A stretch of 35,632 nt of DNA, taken from contig NZ_JAERMK010000037.1 of the NCBI RefSeq assembly GCF_016918015.1, positions 1 through 35,632 on the forward strand, in the 5' to 3' direction. The DNA is from Glycomyces sp. YM15. GTDB lineage: Bacteria; Actinomycetota; Actinomycetes; Mycobacteriales; Micromonosporaceae. The position numbers were made by a program, and so were the translations under genes. This document shows positions 15,681 through 25,209 of the stretch, piece by piece. The first letter of the stretch is position 1. The number at the start of each line of letters is the position of its first letter. A model generated the notes under the pieces. It was not told the origin of the DNA and made no database searches. It saw only the letters and a list, made by a program, of their open reading frames with translations.

Positions 15681-17111
15681 TCAGCCGGAGGGGATCAGCA
15701 CGTACAGGCCCGCCGTGAGCAGGAACCCGAGCACGCCGAGCGCGGTGGTCATCGGCGTCCAGACTCTGAGGCCGTCCTTGACCGAGAGCCCGAGGTAGCG
15801 CGTCACGATCCAGAAGCCCGAGTCGTTCACGTGGCTGAGGCCCAAGGCGCCGTAGCCGATCGCGAGCGCGACGAGCGCGAGGTGGACGGCGTCGAGGCCG
15901 AGCGCCTGCACGGCCGGGAGCATCAGCCCGGCGGCGGTCGTGATCGCCACGGTCGCCGAGCCCTGCGCGGCGCGCAGGATCAGCGAGATGAGGAAGACCG
16001 CGAGGAGGACCGGGATGCCGGCGTCGGCGAGCGATTCGGCGACGGCCGCACCGATGCCGGACTCGGTGAGCACCTTCCCGAAACCGCCGCCCGCACCGGT
16101 CACCAGGATGATGACGGCCGCGGCGGGCAGCGCGGACTCCATGACCTCGCCGAGCTTGGCGGCGGTCCAGCCGCGGCGCACGCCGAGCGAGTACATCGCG
16201 ACGGCGATGGCGACGGCCAGCGCGAAGATCGGCTGGCCGATCATCGAGAGGAAGCCGTTCCAGAAGGTGCCGGCCTCGAACCGCGGGGCGATGGTGGTGC
16301 CGACCATGATGAGCGCCAGCGGGAGCACGATGATGCCGATGATCGTCCCGGCGCCGGGGGCGGTCTCGCCGTCCTTCAGGGTGCCGTTCCTAGGGCCGCT
16401 GTCGTCGCCGAAGCCGTCGAACATGGCCTTGGTGGCGGCGATCATCGGGTAGTCGCGACGGTTGAAGCACTTGCCGAGGACATACGCGGCGAGGGCGACC
16501 GGGATCGAGACGGCGAGTGCGAGGATCGTGATCCAGCCGACGTCGGCGCCGAGGATGGCGGCGCCGCCGACGATGCCCGGGTGCGGCGGGACGGCGACGT
16601 GCACGGCGAGCATGATGCCCGCGACCGGCAGGCCGAACTTGATCGGATTGAGCCCGGCGGCCTTCGAGAAGGCGTAGATGATCGGGATCAGGATGATGAA
16701 TCCGGCGTCGAAGAACACCGGGACGGCGAGGATCGCGGCGGCGGCGGTGAGTGCGACGCCGACCCGCTTGGGGCCCAGCCAACCGGTGAACTTCCCGGCG
16801 AGGGCGTCGGCACCGCCGGAGATCTCGATGATCTTGCCGAGCATGGAGCCGAGCGCGACGAGGACGGCGACGGACCCGAGGGTGCCGCCGACGCCGGCGA
16901 TGATCGCCTGGATGACGCCGAGCTTCTCGGGTTCGTCGCCTCGGGCGGGGATCGTGGTGAGCGGGAGGCCCGCGCCGATGCCGACGGCGATCGAGGTGAG
17001 GATGAGGGCGTAGAACGCCTGCATCCTGAATTTGACGACGAGCAGGAGCAGGAGGGCGACGCCCGCGAGTCCGACGAGGATCAGGGCGGGGAGCGGCAGC
17101 GTGAATCCCAT
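15681..17111 (-). CDS. GntP-family acid sugar:H+ symporter
   Basis: This 476-residue permease is of the gluconate transporter (GntP) family. Hydrophobic helices run throughout, with the family segments VPVFFDAGFIILIPIIYAF, HVAVPPHPGIVGGA and GLSHVNDSGFW, the last being a highly conserved GntP signature. Its start (ATG 17111) lies two bases beyond the dehydrogenase stop, so the genes are co-transcribed and probably coupled. In this context the likely substrate is a four-carbon acid such as threonate or erythronate rather than gluconate (inference). Confidence 0.9.
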   Translation of the reverse strand: MGFTLPLPALILVGLAGVALLLLLVVKFRMQAFYALILTSIAVGIGAGLPLTTIPARGDEPEKLGVIQAIIAGVGGTLGSVAVLVALGSMLGKIIEISGGADALAGKFTGWLGPKRVGVALTAAAAILAVPVFFDAGFIILIPIIYAFSKAAGLNPIKFGLPVAGIMLAVHVAVPPHPGIVGGAAILGADVGWITILALAVSIPVALAAYVLGKCFNRRDYPMIAATKAMFDGFGDDSGPRNGTLKDGETAPGAGTIIGIIVLPLALIMVGTTIAPRFEAGTFWNGFLSMIGQPIFALAVAIAVAMYSLGVRRGWTAAKLGEVMESALPAAAVIILVTGAGGGFGKVLTESGIGAAVAESLADAGIPVLLAVFLISLILRAAQGSATVAITTAAGLMLPAVQALGLDAVHLALVALAIGYGALGLSHVNDSGFWIVTRYLGLSVKDGLRVWTPMTTALGVLGFLLTAGLYVLIPSG

Positions 17112-17113
17112 GG

Positions 17114-18013
17114 CTACTCCCCCTGCTTCCGGAGTTCGGGGGCGAGGACGCGGATGACCGCGGAGTCGTCGAGTGCGCCGAGGCCTTGGGCCTCGCCGAT
17201 GAGGAACAACTGCTCGGCCGCGGCGGCGACCGGCGCGGCGAGGTGGGCGCCGCGGGCGGCCTTGCCGACGATGCCGAGGTCCTTGACGAAGATGTCGAGG
17301 CGGCTGAGCACTTCGGCGCCGTCGTCGTCGTAGGCCTGGAGGGCGCGCGGGCCGCGGTTGCCGAGCATGAACGAGTTCGCCGCTCCGGCGGTGAGCGCTT
17401 CGAGGGTGCGTTCGCGGTCGAGCCCGAGGGCGTCGGCGAGGGCGAGCGCTTCGGCGGCGGCGGCGATGTGGACGCCGCACAGCAGCTGGTTGACGGTCTT
17501 GAGCGCCTGGCCGTCGCCGGCTCGGTCGCCCACGATGGACAGTGTGGAGGAGAGTTGTTCGAGGACCGGCTTGACCTGGTCGAGGACGGCCGGTTCGGCG
17601 CCGACGACGATGAGGAGGTCGCCTTCGCCGGCGCGGACGGGCCCGCCGGAGAGGGGGGCGTCCACGAGGTGGGCGTCCTGGGCGGCGAGGCGGGCGGCGG
17701 TCTCGGCGATGCCTTCGGTGCCGACGGTGCTGGTGAGGACGACGACGGCGCCGGGCGCGAGGTGCTCGGCGATGCCGTTGTCGCCGAAGAGCAGTGTGTT
17801 GAGCTGTTCGCCGGTGCGGACGGCGACGAGCACCGTGCCTGCGCCGGTGACGGCTTCGGCGGCGGACGGGGCGGGCGTGACACCGCGTGCGGCGGCGAGC
17901 GCGAGCCGGTCGGCCGCGATGTCGAAGCCGCGGACTTCGAAGCGCTCGGCCAGGCGCGAGGCCATGGGCAGGCCCATCGCTCCGAGGCCGATGACAGCGA
18001 CGTTGCTGTTCAT
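17114..18013 (-). CDS. LtnD-like beta-hydroxyacid dehydrogenase
   Basis: This 299-residue NAD(P)-dependent enzyme belongs to the 3-hydroxyisobutyrate dehydrogenase family. The dinucleotide motif VIGLGAMGLPMA is at 7-18, the substrate-binding DAPLSGGPVRAGEGDL at 118-133 and the catalytic lysine is K172 in LKTVNQLLCG. Paired with a DUF1537 kinase, it matches L-threonate or D-erythronate dehydrogenases, which oxidise C2 to a 2-oxo acid before phosphorylation. Which acid is used cannot be told from sequence. The ATG at 18013 (with TTGGA upstream) is preferred to a TTG five codons earlier. The gene lies 25 bases behind the kinase. Confidence 0.85.
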   Translation of the reverse strand: MNSNVAVIGLGAMGLPMASRLAERFEVRGFDIAADRLALAAARGVTPAPSAAEAVTGAGTVLVAVRTGEQLNTLLFGDNGIAEHLAPGAVVVLTSTVGTEGIAETAARLAAQDAHLVDAPLSGGPVRAGEGDLLIVVGAEPAVLDQVKPVLEQLSSTLSIVGDRAGDGQALKTVNQLLCGVHIAAAAEALALADALGLDRERTLEALTAGAANSFMLGNRGPRALQAYDDDGAEVLSRLDIFVKDLGIVGKAARGAHLAAPVAAAAEQLFLIGEAQGLGALDDSAVIRVLAPELRKQGE

Positions 18014-18038
18014 TACTGTTCCAATCAATCGGGGACGG

Positions 18039-19442
18039 TCAGTCGACGAGGACGCCGACCACTTGCGCGAGGGAGTCGGTCGAGCCGACGTTCCCCGCGA
18101 AGACGATGTAGGGGATGCCGAGCGCCGGGCCGTCCTCGGGCTGCCACAGCGACACGATGCCCGGGAGCATCGGTCCGATGACGCGGGCGCGTCGGATGCG
18201 GAGCGCTTCGGAGGCGGTGTCGCTGGAGGTGATGCCGCCCTTGGCGATGACGAAGCGCGGCGGGGCGAGTTCGAGGACGCGGGCGACGAGTTCGACGACG
18301 CCGCTGGAGACCTGGCGGGCGATGGCGAGGCTTTCGTCGCCGTCGCGGCCGGTCACGAGTTCGCGGGTGGTGTGGACGATGACGGTGCCGCCCGCGAGGG
18401 CCCCGGCGACGGCGGCCGCCTGGGCGTCGAGGTGGGCGTCGCGGCGGTCGTCGATGAGGCGGTGCACGTCGAGTTCGACGGTCGCGGTGTCCGGGCGGGC
18501 CTCGCGGAGCGCGGCGAGCTGGGCGGTGGTGAGCGGGACGTGGCTGCCGACGACGACGAGGCCGCCGCGTTCGTTGGCGAACTCGATGCGGTCGGGGGTG
18601 ACGGGAGCGGCGATGTCCTGTCCGATGTGTGCGCGCACGTAGGGCGGACCGACGCGCAGGAGTGCCTGCACCCCTTCGCGTTCGAGGCGGTGGAGGGCGA
18701 CGGCGAGGACGCGCATGTCGGTCTCGTCCACGGCGTCGACGGCGACGATCGTGCCTTCGCTCAGGGCCCGAAGGAAATCGGCGACGGCCTCGGCGCCTGC
18801 GCGGATGATGTCCACGGTCAGGGCCGCGACGTCGGCGGCGGAGACGCGCCCCCCGGTCTTCTCGGCGACCCATTCACGCAGGTCGGAGGAACGGAACCCG
18901 AAGGTGGCGTCCTGGGCGAAGGGGGTGTCGCCGACGGGGGTGGCTTCCCCGTCGACGACCCAGTAGTGGACGCCGCGCACGGTGATGCGCCCGGCGTCGG
19001 GGAAGGCGGGGACGAGGAGGGTGAAGGCGGGCGCGGCGCCGCCGTGGGCCTCGATCGCTTCGGTGAGGACGTCGGTCTCGAGCGGGAAGTGCCCGCGCAG
19101 AGTCGAGTCGGAGCGGGAGACGAAGGTGAGGCGCTTGCCGGCGCGTCCGGCCGCGGCCAGCGCGGCGGCGGCGACCTCGCGGTTCCGCTGCTCGGCGGTG
19201 TCCGGGTCGAGCGAGCGGGTGTTGGTGAGGACGTAGACGGCGTTGGCGCCGGTCGCGAAGGCCCAGTCGAGGTCGGCGGGGTCCCAGCGGGTGAGGACGG
19301 GGAGCCCGGCCACGGACTGGGTGCCGGTGGGGTCGTCGTCGAGGACCACGAGGACGGAGGCCCGGTCGTGGACGGCGCGCACGTCGGCGGCGGTGACCGC
19401 GGCGGGTGCCGGTACGGAGGCGAGCAGCGTCTCGACGTCCAC
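18039..19442 (-). CDS. Four-carbon acid sugar kinase (DUF1537/OtnK-DtnK type)
   Basis: This 467-residue kinase has the two-domain DUF1537 architecture. The N-terminal substrate domain has DDDPTGTQSV near 34-43 and SRSDSTLRGHFPLE near 107-120. The C-terminal nucleotide domain has VIAKGGITSSD and the closing PYIVFAGNVG. Members phosphorylate 3-oxo-tetronates or threonate at O4. Next to an LtnD-like dehydrogenase the 3-oxo-tetronate kinase (OtnK) role is most likely, but DtnK cannot be excluded. A GTG start at 19442 is supported by GAAGGAG upstream. It is the first gene of the operon, 39 bases after a GATATC-repeat operator. The decarboxylase and isomerase that usually complete the pathway are not here. 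Confidence 0.87.
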   Translation of the reverse strand: MDVETLLASVPAPAAVTAADVRAVHDRASVLVVLDDDPTGTQSVAGLPVLTRWDPADLDWAFATGANAVYVLTNTRSLDPDTAEQRNREVAAAALAAAGRAGKRLTFVSRSDSTLRGHFPLETDVLTEAIEAHGGAAPAFTLLVPAFPDAGRITVRGVHYWVVDGEATPVGDTPFAQDATFGFRSSDLREWVAEKTGGRVSAADVAALTVDIIRAGAEAVADFLRALSEGTIVAVDAVDETDMRVLAVALHRLEREGVQALLRVGPPYVRAHIGQDIAAPVTPDRIEFANERGGLVVVGSHVPLTTAQLAALREARPDTATVELDVHRLIDDRRDAHLDAQAAAVAGALAGGTVIVHTTRELVTGRDGDESLAIARQVSSGVVELVARVLELAPPRFVIAKGGITSSDTASEALRIRRARVIGPMLPGIVSLWQPEDGPALGIPYIVFAGNVGSTDSLAQVVGVLVD

Positions 19443-19480
19443 GTGAACTCCTTCGTTCGCTCTCGGGCTCGAAGCCGAGG

Positions 19481-19499
19481 TATCAGATATCAGATATCT
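19481..19499. promoter_or_regulatory. GATATC-repeat operator for the GntR regulator
   Basis: The sequence TATCAGATATCAGATATCT contains a perfect 15-bp palindrome (AGATATC-A-GATATCT, 19485-19499) and a seven-base direct periodicity (TATCAGA twice, then TATC). It lies between the GntR stop and the kinase start, in the only A/T-rich stretch of this region. FadR-type GntR proteins bind short palindromes of this size, so the adjacent GntR is the likely ligand. Confidence 0.6.
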
Positions 19500-19548
19500 T
19501 GCCTCGCATTTTCGTCCTCGTCAAGTCCAAGCGAACGAAAGGGGTCTT

Positions 19549-20253
19549 CTAGCGGCGCGAATGCACGTATTCGAGCAGGTCACCGCGGGTCTGGTCCATA
19601 TGGCTGGCCATGGCGTCGCGGGCGGCGAGGCGGTCGCCGGAGGCGAGGGCGGCGACGATCGCGGTGTGCTCGGCGATGGCGTGCTCGCGGATCTCGGGCA
19701 CGGCGCTGGTCTCGCTGCGGGTCTCGGCGAGCAGCGTGGTCAGCGGCAGGAGGGCCGCCACCAGGATGCGGTTGTCGGCGGCGTGGAGGATCACGTCGTG
19801 GAATTCGAGGTCGGCGGCCACGAACGCGGCCACATCGGTCCTCGCGTGGGCGGCCTTCATGCGCTCGATGAGCTCGCGCATCGCGTCGAGGTGGGCTTCG
19901 GTGCGCCGTTCGGCCGCGAGCTGGGCGGCGCCGGTCTCGATCATCATCCGCACTTCGAGCAGTTCGAGCGACGACCGCTCCCGCTCCCCCGCGCTGCGGG
20001 CGTGCCGCACGACCGCTTCGAGCCCGGTCCACTGCGCGACCGGGGCCACTCGGTGACGGCGGCCGGGCACCTGCACGATGACGCCCTGGGCCTGGAGCAG
20101 CCGCACGGCCTCGCGCAGGGTGAGCCGCGAGACGTGCAGGTCCTCCGCGAGCACCCCTTCCGGCGGCAGCGGCTCGCCAGGTCGCAACTTGCCGTCGATG
20201 ATGGCGTCGAGGACCTGTTCGACCACCTCTTGCGTCCGTGACGCACGCGCCAT
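19549..20253 (-). CDS. FadR-subfamily GntR regulator
   Basis: This 234-residue protein has an N-terminal winged helix (about 5-72, with PPEGVLAEDLHVSRLTLREA and the wing QAQGVIVQVPGRRHRV) and a C-terminal all-helical FCD ligand domain. FCD metal-ligand positions are visible as D and H in ADLEFHDVILHAADN, then later histidines in IAEHTAIV and ASHMDQTR. The ATG at 20253 has GGAAGGGGA just upstream; longer reading is unlikely. It sits directly upstream of the acid sugar operon on the same strand and presumably senses its substrate or an intermediate, binding the repeat at 19481-19499. Confidence 0.9.
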   Translation of the reverse strand: MARASRTQEVVEQVLDAIIDGKLRPGEPLPPEGVLAEDLHVSRLTLREAVRLLQAQGVIVQVPGRRHRVAPVAQWTGLEAVVRHARSAGERERSSLELLEVRMMIETGAAQLAAERRTEAHLDAMRELIERMKAAHARTDVAAFVAADLEFHDVILHAADNRILVAALLPLTTLLAETRSETSAVPEIREHAIAEHTAIVAALASGDRLAARDAMASHMDQTRGDLLEYVHSRR

Positions 20254-20498
20254 CGGTCCCCCTTCCGGTAAATGGTTCGAGCGTAAGGCAATTGGCGTTC
20301 CAGGGTGGAACGAGGTCGCAACCGGAGTGGCCGGGCCGTCACCTGCCCGGTGGACCGGGACCGCGCGGCGCGGCTGCGCGCGCCGTGGTGCGAACCCGGA
20401 TCGCGAAGTGCGGCTCGGGTACGCCGGGCACTCCGCTGTGGATCGGCTCGGCGGCTTCCGGCCGATCGGCGCGCGCATGATCATCTCAGGAGCCTCAG

Positions 20499-20510
20499 TA
20501 GTATTGCGCC
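20499..20510 (+). promoter_or_regulatory. Possible -10 of a leaderless lipoprotein message
   Basis: TAGTAT at 20499-20504 lies six bases before the GTG start at 20511, the spacing expected when transcription begins at the start codon. No Shine-Dalgarno sequence lies at a usable distance (AGGAG is 17 bases away). No good -35 is visible. Confidence 0.3.
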
Positions 20511-21316
20511 GTGAGAATCCTTTCAGTACTCGGTGCCGCAATCGTGCTCGCTCTCGCCGGCTGTGGTGCCGTCGCTGATGCGGTCGGCGGGACCCGGGAC
20601 TACTGGGGGCGGACCGCGGTCGAGTCGGTGGCTTGGGAGGAGCCGCCGGAGGACGTCGACGCCGAGGGTCGCCGCTTCGACGAGCCGGATTCGGAGCCAC
20701 TCGAAGCGGGCTCGCCGTTCGAAGTGCTCTGCGTGCTCCATGCCGGCGAGACGGACTACTACCAGACCAGGACCACCGTTCCGGGCGCCTGGTCCGAAGA
20801 GGTCCGGGAATCGTGGGTCTACGCCGAGGGCGTGCAGGTGAAGCCCGAGGGCACGGACGAGGCGCTCGGCGAGGCGGGCGAAGTCCCCGGCGACATCGCC
20901 GAGTGCGACGTGGACGCCCCGGAGACGGTGTCCGAACCGGTGGCGCCCGACGTGCACCACCAGGCCTATGTCGTGCACTACGAGGAATGGCTGTACTTCT
21001 CGGTTCCCGACACCACCTTCAACGGTCGCAGCAACGGCGACTACCCGGCCGTGAAGCTGCCGCAGCGGGCCGAGATCGACGTCCACTGCGTGAAGACCAC
21101 CATGAACGTCGTCGAAGAGCCGCCCAGCACCTCCTACAACGAGGACGTGCCCTATTACCTCGTGACGCAAGGCGAGCACACGGGCTACGTCGAACCGCTG
21201 TGGGTGTACTTCGCCGACGACCCCGACGAGGTCCCTGCCGAACTCGACTACGACGCCGGCACGGGCACCGTCGCCGACCACGGGAACGTGCCCGATCTTC
21301 AGGAGTGCCCGGCGGA

Positions 21317-21320
<4 letters not shown>
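20511..21320 (+). CDS. Lipoprotein with two cysteine-bounded repeats
   Basis: This 269-residue protein has a lipoprotein signal (hydrophobic to residue 16, lipobox L15-A-G-C18), so it is anchored on the outer face of the membrane. The mature part contains two related units, about 68-134 and 187-268. Each opens with a beta strand ending in Cys (EVLCVLH with C74; DVHCVKT with C193) and closes with Cys (C132, C266), with an aromatic SH3-like strand between (SWVYAEGVQV; GYVEPLWVYF). The pairs C74-C132 and C193-C266 may be disulfides. The linker and N-terminus are acidic. Function is unknown. The stop overlaps the convergent fumC stop. Confidence 0.75.
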
Positions 21321-22774
<1,454 letters not shown>

Positions 22775-22910
22775 CGGTAAGGCCTCCCGCGCTCGATGCC
22801 GTTTCGCCCCAGGATTCCACGATTCCGGCGGGACCGCTAAGACTCCGCGTTCGGTGGACGCTGCGGCACCTGAGGACCATGCTTGGCGGGAGGGAGAAGG
22901 AGGCAGGAAC

Positions 22911-23207
22911 GTGGACGTGACCGATGCGCCGGACCGGGCCCGCTACGAGGCGCACCGGGACGGGGAGCTGATCGGCTTCTCCGACTATGTGCGCCGCGAG
23001 GGGATCGTCACCTTCACCCATCTCGAGGTGTTCCCCGAGGCCCGCGGCTCGGGCGCGGCCGCGGTGCTGACGCGGGACTCGCTGGACGACGTGCGGAGGC
23101 GGGGCGAGCGGGTGCGGCCGCTGTGCCCCTACTACGCGCGCTGGATCGAGCGGCACCCCGAGTACCGGGACCTGGTCGTCGAGGGCCGCTCGCTCAAGCA
23201 TCCCTAG
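22911..23207 (+). CDS. Short GNAT-type N-acetyltransferase (YjdJ-like)
   Basis: This 98-residue minimal Gcn5-related fold matches the small acetyltransferase group (YjdJ/Acetyltransf_CG). The segment FTHLEVFPEARGSGAAAVL gives the acetyl-CoA loop (PEARGSGAA), and the tail CPYYARWIERHPEYRDLV is the family hallmark. The usual second glycine-rich position reads SGAA rather than GxGIG. The target is unknown. The GTG at 22911 follows AGGAGG at good spacing; a second GTG lies two codons later. Its stop overlaps that of the convergent pirin gene. Confidence 0.85.
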   Translation: MDVTDAPDRARYEAHRDGELIGFSDYVRREGIVTFTHLEVFPEARGSGAAAVLTRDSLDDVRRRGERVRPLCPYYARWIERHPEYRDLVVEGRSLKHP

Positions 23208-24175
23208 CCGGTGTGCGGGAGGCGCTTCGCGGGGATCACGCCGAGGCGCCCGGCCTGGTAGTCCTCGAAGGCCTGCAGCAGTTCGGCGCGGGTGTTCATG
23301 ACGAACGGCCCGTAGTGCGCCACCGGTTCGCGGATCGGCTGCCCGCCGAGCACGTAGAGGTCGAGCTTCGGCGTGCGCGAGTCCTGGCGCGGCGAGGCAC
23401 CCACCCGGATGGCGTCGCCGGGTCCGAACACGGCCGTCTGTCCCATCTGGAACGGGCGCCGGTCGGCGCCGACGGTGCCCGCCCCGGCGAGGGCGTAGAC
23501 GATCGCGTTGTACTCCGGGTGCCACGGCAGGTCCACTTGCGCGCCGGGCTCGACGGTGAGGTGCGCCAAGGTGATCGGCGTGTGCGTGGAGCCGGGTCCG
23601 GTGTGCCCGGCGATGTCGCCGGCGATGATGCGGATCAGAGAGCCGCCGTCGGGCGTGGTGACGAGCGCGGCTTCGCCGCCGCGGATGTCCTGGTATCGCG
23701 GGGCCGTGAACTTCCGGGCGCGCGGCAGGTTGACCCAGAGCTGGGTGGCGTGCACGACCCCGCCGCTCATGACGAAGCTCTCGGGCGGCATCTCGTTGTG
23801 GAGGATGCCGGCCCCGGCGGTCATCCACTGGGTGTCGCCGTCGGTGATGCGCCCGCCGCCGCCGTTGGAGTCCTCGTGCTCGATGACCCCGTCCATGACG
23901 TAGCTGACGGTCTCGAATCCGCGGTGCGGGTGCCAGGGCGCGCCGGTGGGCTCGCCCGGTGCGAGGTCGACCTCGCCCATGTGGTCGAAGTGGACGAACG
24001 GGTCGAGTTCGTGCATCGGGATGCCCGCGAAGCCGCGGCGGACCTGGAAACCCTCGCCTTCCATGCCGAGCGGCGCGGTGACGAGCCGCTTGACCTCGCG
24101 GAAGCGGGTCTGGGCCGGGTCCGGGAGCGGCAGCCGGGGCAGAACGAGGACGTCTTCGACGGTGACGGCGGGCAT
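23204..24175 (-). CDS. Pirin family protein
   Basis: This 323-residue bicupin of the pirin family has its N-terminal cupin metal ligands in place: H82 and H84 in WHPHRGFETV, H126 and E128 in GILHNEMP. These correspond to the iron-binding His-His-His-Glu set of pirins, some of which show quercetin dioxygenase activity. The C-terminal cupin (about 200-300) lacks such a set, as usual. The ATG at 24175 is chosen because the pirin fold starts just after it. It is divergent from a MarR gene 134 bases away and probably repressed by it, which would suit a redox or phenolic-compound response. Confidence 0.9.
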   Translation of the reverse strand: MPAVTVEDVLVLPRLPLPDPAQTRFREVKRLVTAPLGMEGEGFQVRRGFAGIPMHELDPFVHFDHMGEVDLAPGEPTGAPWHPHRGFETVSYVMDGVIEHEDSNGGGGRITDGDTQWMTAGAGILHNEMPPESFVMSGGVVHATQLWVNLPRARKFTAPRYQDIRGGEAALVTTPDGGSLIRIIAGDIAGHTGPGSTHTPITLAHLTVEPGAQVDLPWHPEYNAIVYALAGAGTVGADRRPFQMGQTAVFGPGDAIRVGASPRQDSRTPKLDLYVLGGQPIREPVAHYGPFVMNTRAELLQAFEDYQAGRLGVIPAKRLPHTG

Positions 24176-24228
24176 GGTGATGCCTCTGCTTCCTTCACGG
24201 CGCACCGGCGCGGAGGTGCCGCGACCGT

Positions 24229-24299
24229 ACATGATGCGTCATGTTCTTCATCGCGAACTGTAGCTCGTGATAGATGATGTGTCAATAATCGAGTAGGAT
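24229..24299. promoter_or_regulatory. Pirin/MarR divergent control region
   Basis: ACATGA-TGCG-TCATGT (24229-24244) is a perfect 6-bp inverted repeat close to the pirin start. An imperfect one, CGAACTGTAGCTCG (24254-24267), lies mid-region. TAGGAT at 24294-24299 could be the -10 of the MarR gene, nine bases before its ATG. Both palindromes have the size of MarR sites. Binding is inferred from position. Confidence 0.45.
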
Positions 24300-24308
24300 G
24301 AAGCCATC

Positions 24309-24776
24309 ATGAACGACGAGACCCAGTGGCTCAGCCCGCGCGAACAGCACTCCTGGCGCGCCTTCATCCGGCTGAACCAGAAGCTCACCGCCCGCCTCGG
24401 CAGCGAACTCCAGACGCAGTCGAAACTCTCCGGCGCCGACTTCGCGATCCTCGTGGCCCTCACCGACGACTCATCGGGGCGCCTGCGCTTCCAGGAGCTC
24501 GCCAAGGCCATCGACTTCGAGCAGAGCCGCCTCTCGCACCAGATCGCCCGCATGACCAAACGCGGCCTCGTCGCCCGCGAAGAGTGCGCCGAAGACGGCC
24601 GCGGCGCCTTCGTCACCATCACCGACCAGGGCCGCGAGACCATCGAGGCCGCCGCACCCAAGCACGTGGCCGCCGTCCGCCGCCTCGTGCTCGACGCCAT
24701 CTCCCCCGAGGACCTCGACGCCCTCGGCGACATCGCCGGGCGCATCCTCAAGCACCTCGAGGAGACCGTGCCCTAG
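24309..24776 (+). CDS. MarR family transcriptional regulator
   Basis: This 155-residue winged-helix protein has the recognition region RLRFQELAKAIDFEQSRLSHQIARM followed by KRGLV and the wing EECAEDGRGAFVTIT, the typical MarR DxRG/xxxxxT pattern. Flanking N- and C-terminal helices provide dimerisation. The ATG at 24309 begins MNDETQWLSPREQHSWRAFI, the usual MarR helix 1. It is divergent from the pirin gene and is its likely regulator. The recognised ligand is unknown. A YCII gene converges five bases after its stop. Confidence 0.92.
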   Translation: MNDETQWLSPREQHSWRAFIRLNQKLTARLGSELQTQSKLSGADFAILVALTDDSSGRLRFQELAKAIDFEQSRLSHQIARMTKRGLVAREECAEDGRGAFVTITDQGRETIEAAAPKHVAAVRRLVLDAISPEDLDALGDIAGRILKHLEETVP

Positions 24777-24780
24777 CGCG

Positions 24781-25122
24781 TCAGCTCTCCGGGTCGTACA
24801 AGAGCTCCCGCACTTCCTGCGAGCAACGGCAGGCGGCGGCGATCGCAGCCGCCCACCTGTGAGCCTCCTCGCGCGAGGCGACCTCGATGATCGAGAACCC
24901 GCCGACGAACGGCTTGGCCTCGGGTGCGAGACCTTCGGTCACCGTGCCGTCAGTCGCGACGACGGTCGCGCGCTGGGTGAGCATGCCCGCGCCGAATATC
25001 CACACCCCTGCCTCCTTGGCGTCGGCGACCACCTTGCGTGAGGCCGCCGAGACCTCCGGCATCTCCTCCTCGGGGATGGAGGCCATCGCACCGTCGTCGA
25101 ACGAGATCAGAAACCGCTTCAT
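24781..25122 (-). CDS. YCII-related domain protein
   Basis: This 113-residue single-domain protein is of the YCII/DGPF type, starting MKRFLISFDDGAM and ending with the IIEVASREEAHRWAAAIAAAC helix that closes the dimeric alpha-beta fold. Such proteins are often encoded with sigma factors or oxidative enzymes but have no settled function. No sigma factor gene is nearby. It is convergent with the MarR gene (four bases between stops) and follows the SDR gene on the same strand after 87 bases. Confidence 0.85.
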   Translation of the reverse strand: MKRFLISFDDGAMASIPEEEMPEVSAASRKVVADAKEAGVWIFGAGMLTQRATVVATDGTVTEGLAPEAKPFVGGFSIIEVASREEAHRWAAAIAAACRCSQEVRELLYDPES

Positions 25123-25209
25123 CGCGTCACTCCCTGCTCATGCGCCCTCATCCGTGACGGCGCCGATCCTGACCCAATGCTACGAGCGACCCCCGACATC
25201 GACCGGCGT

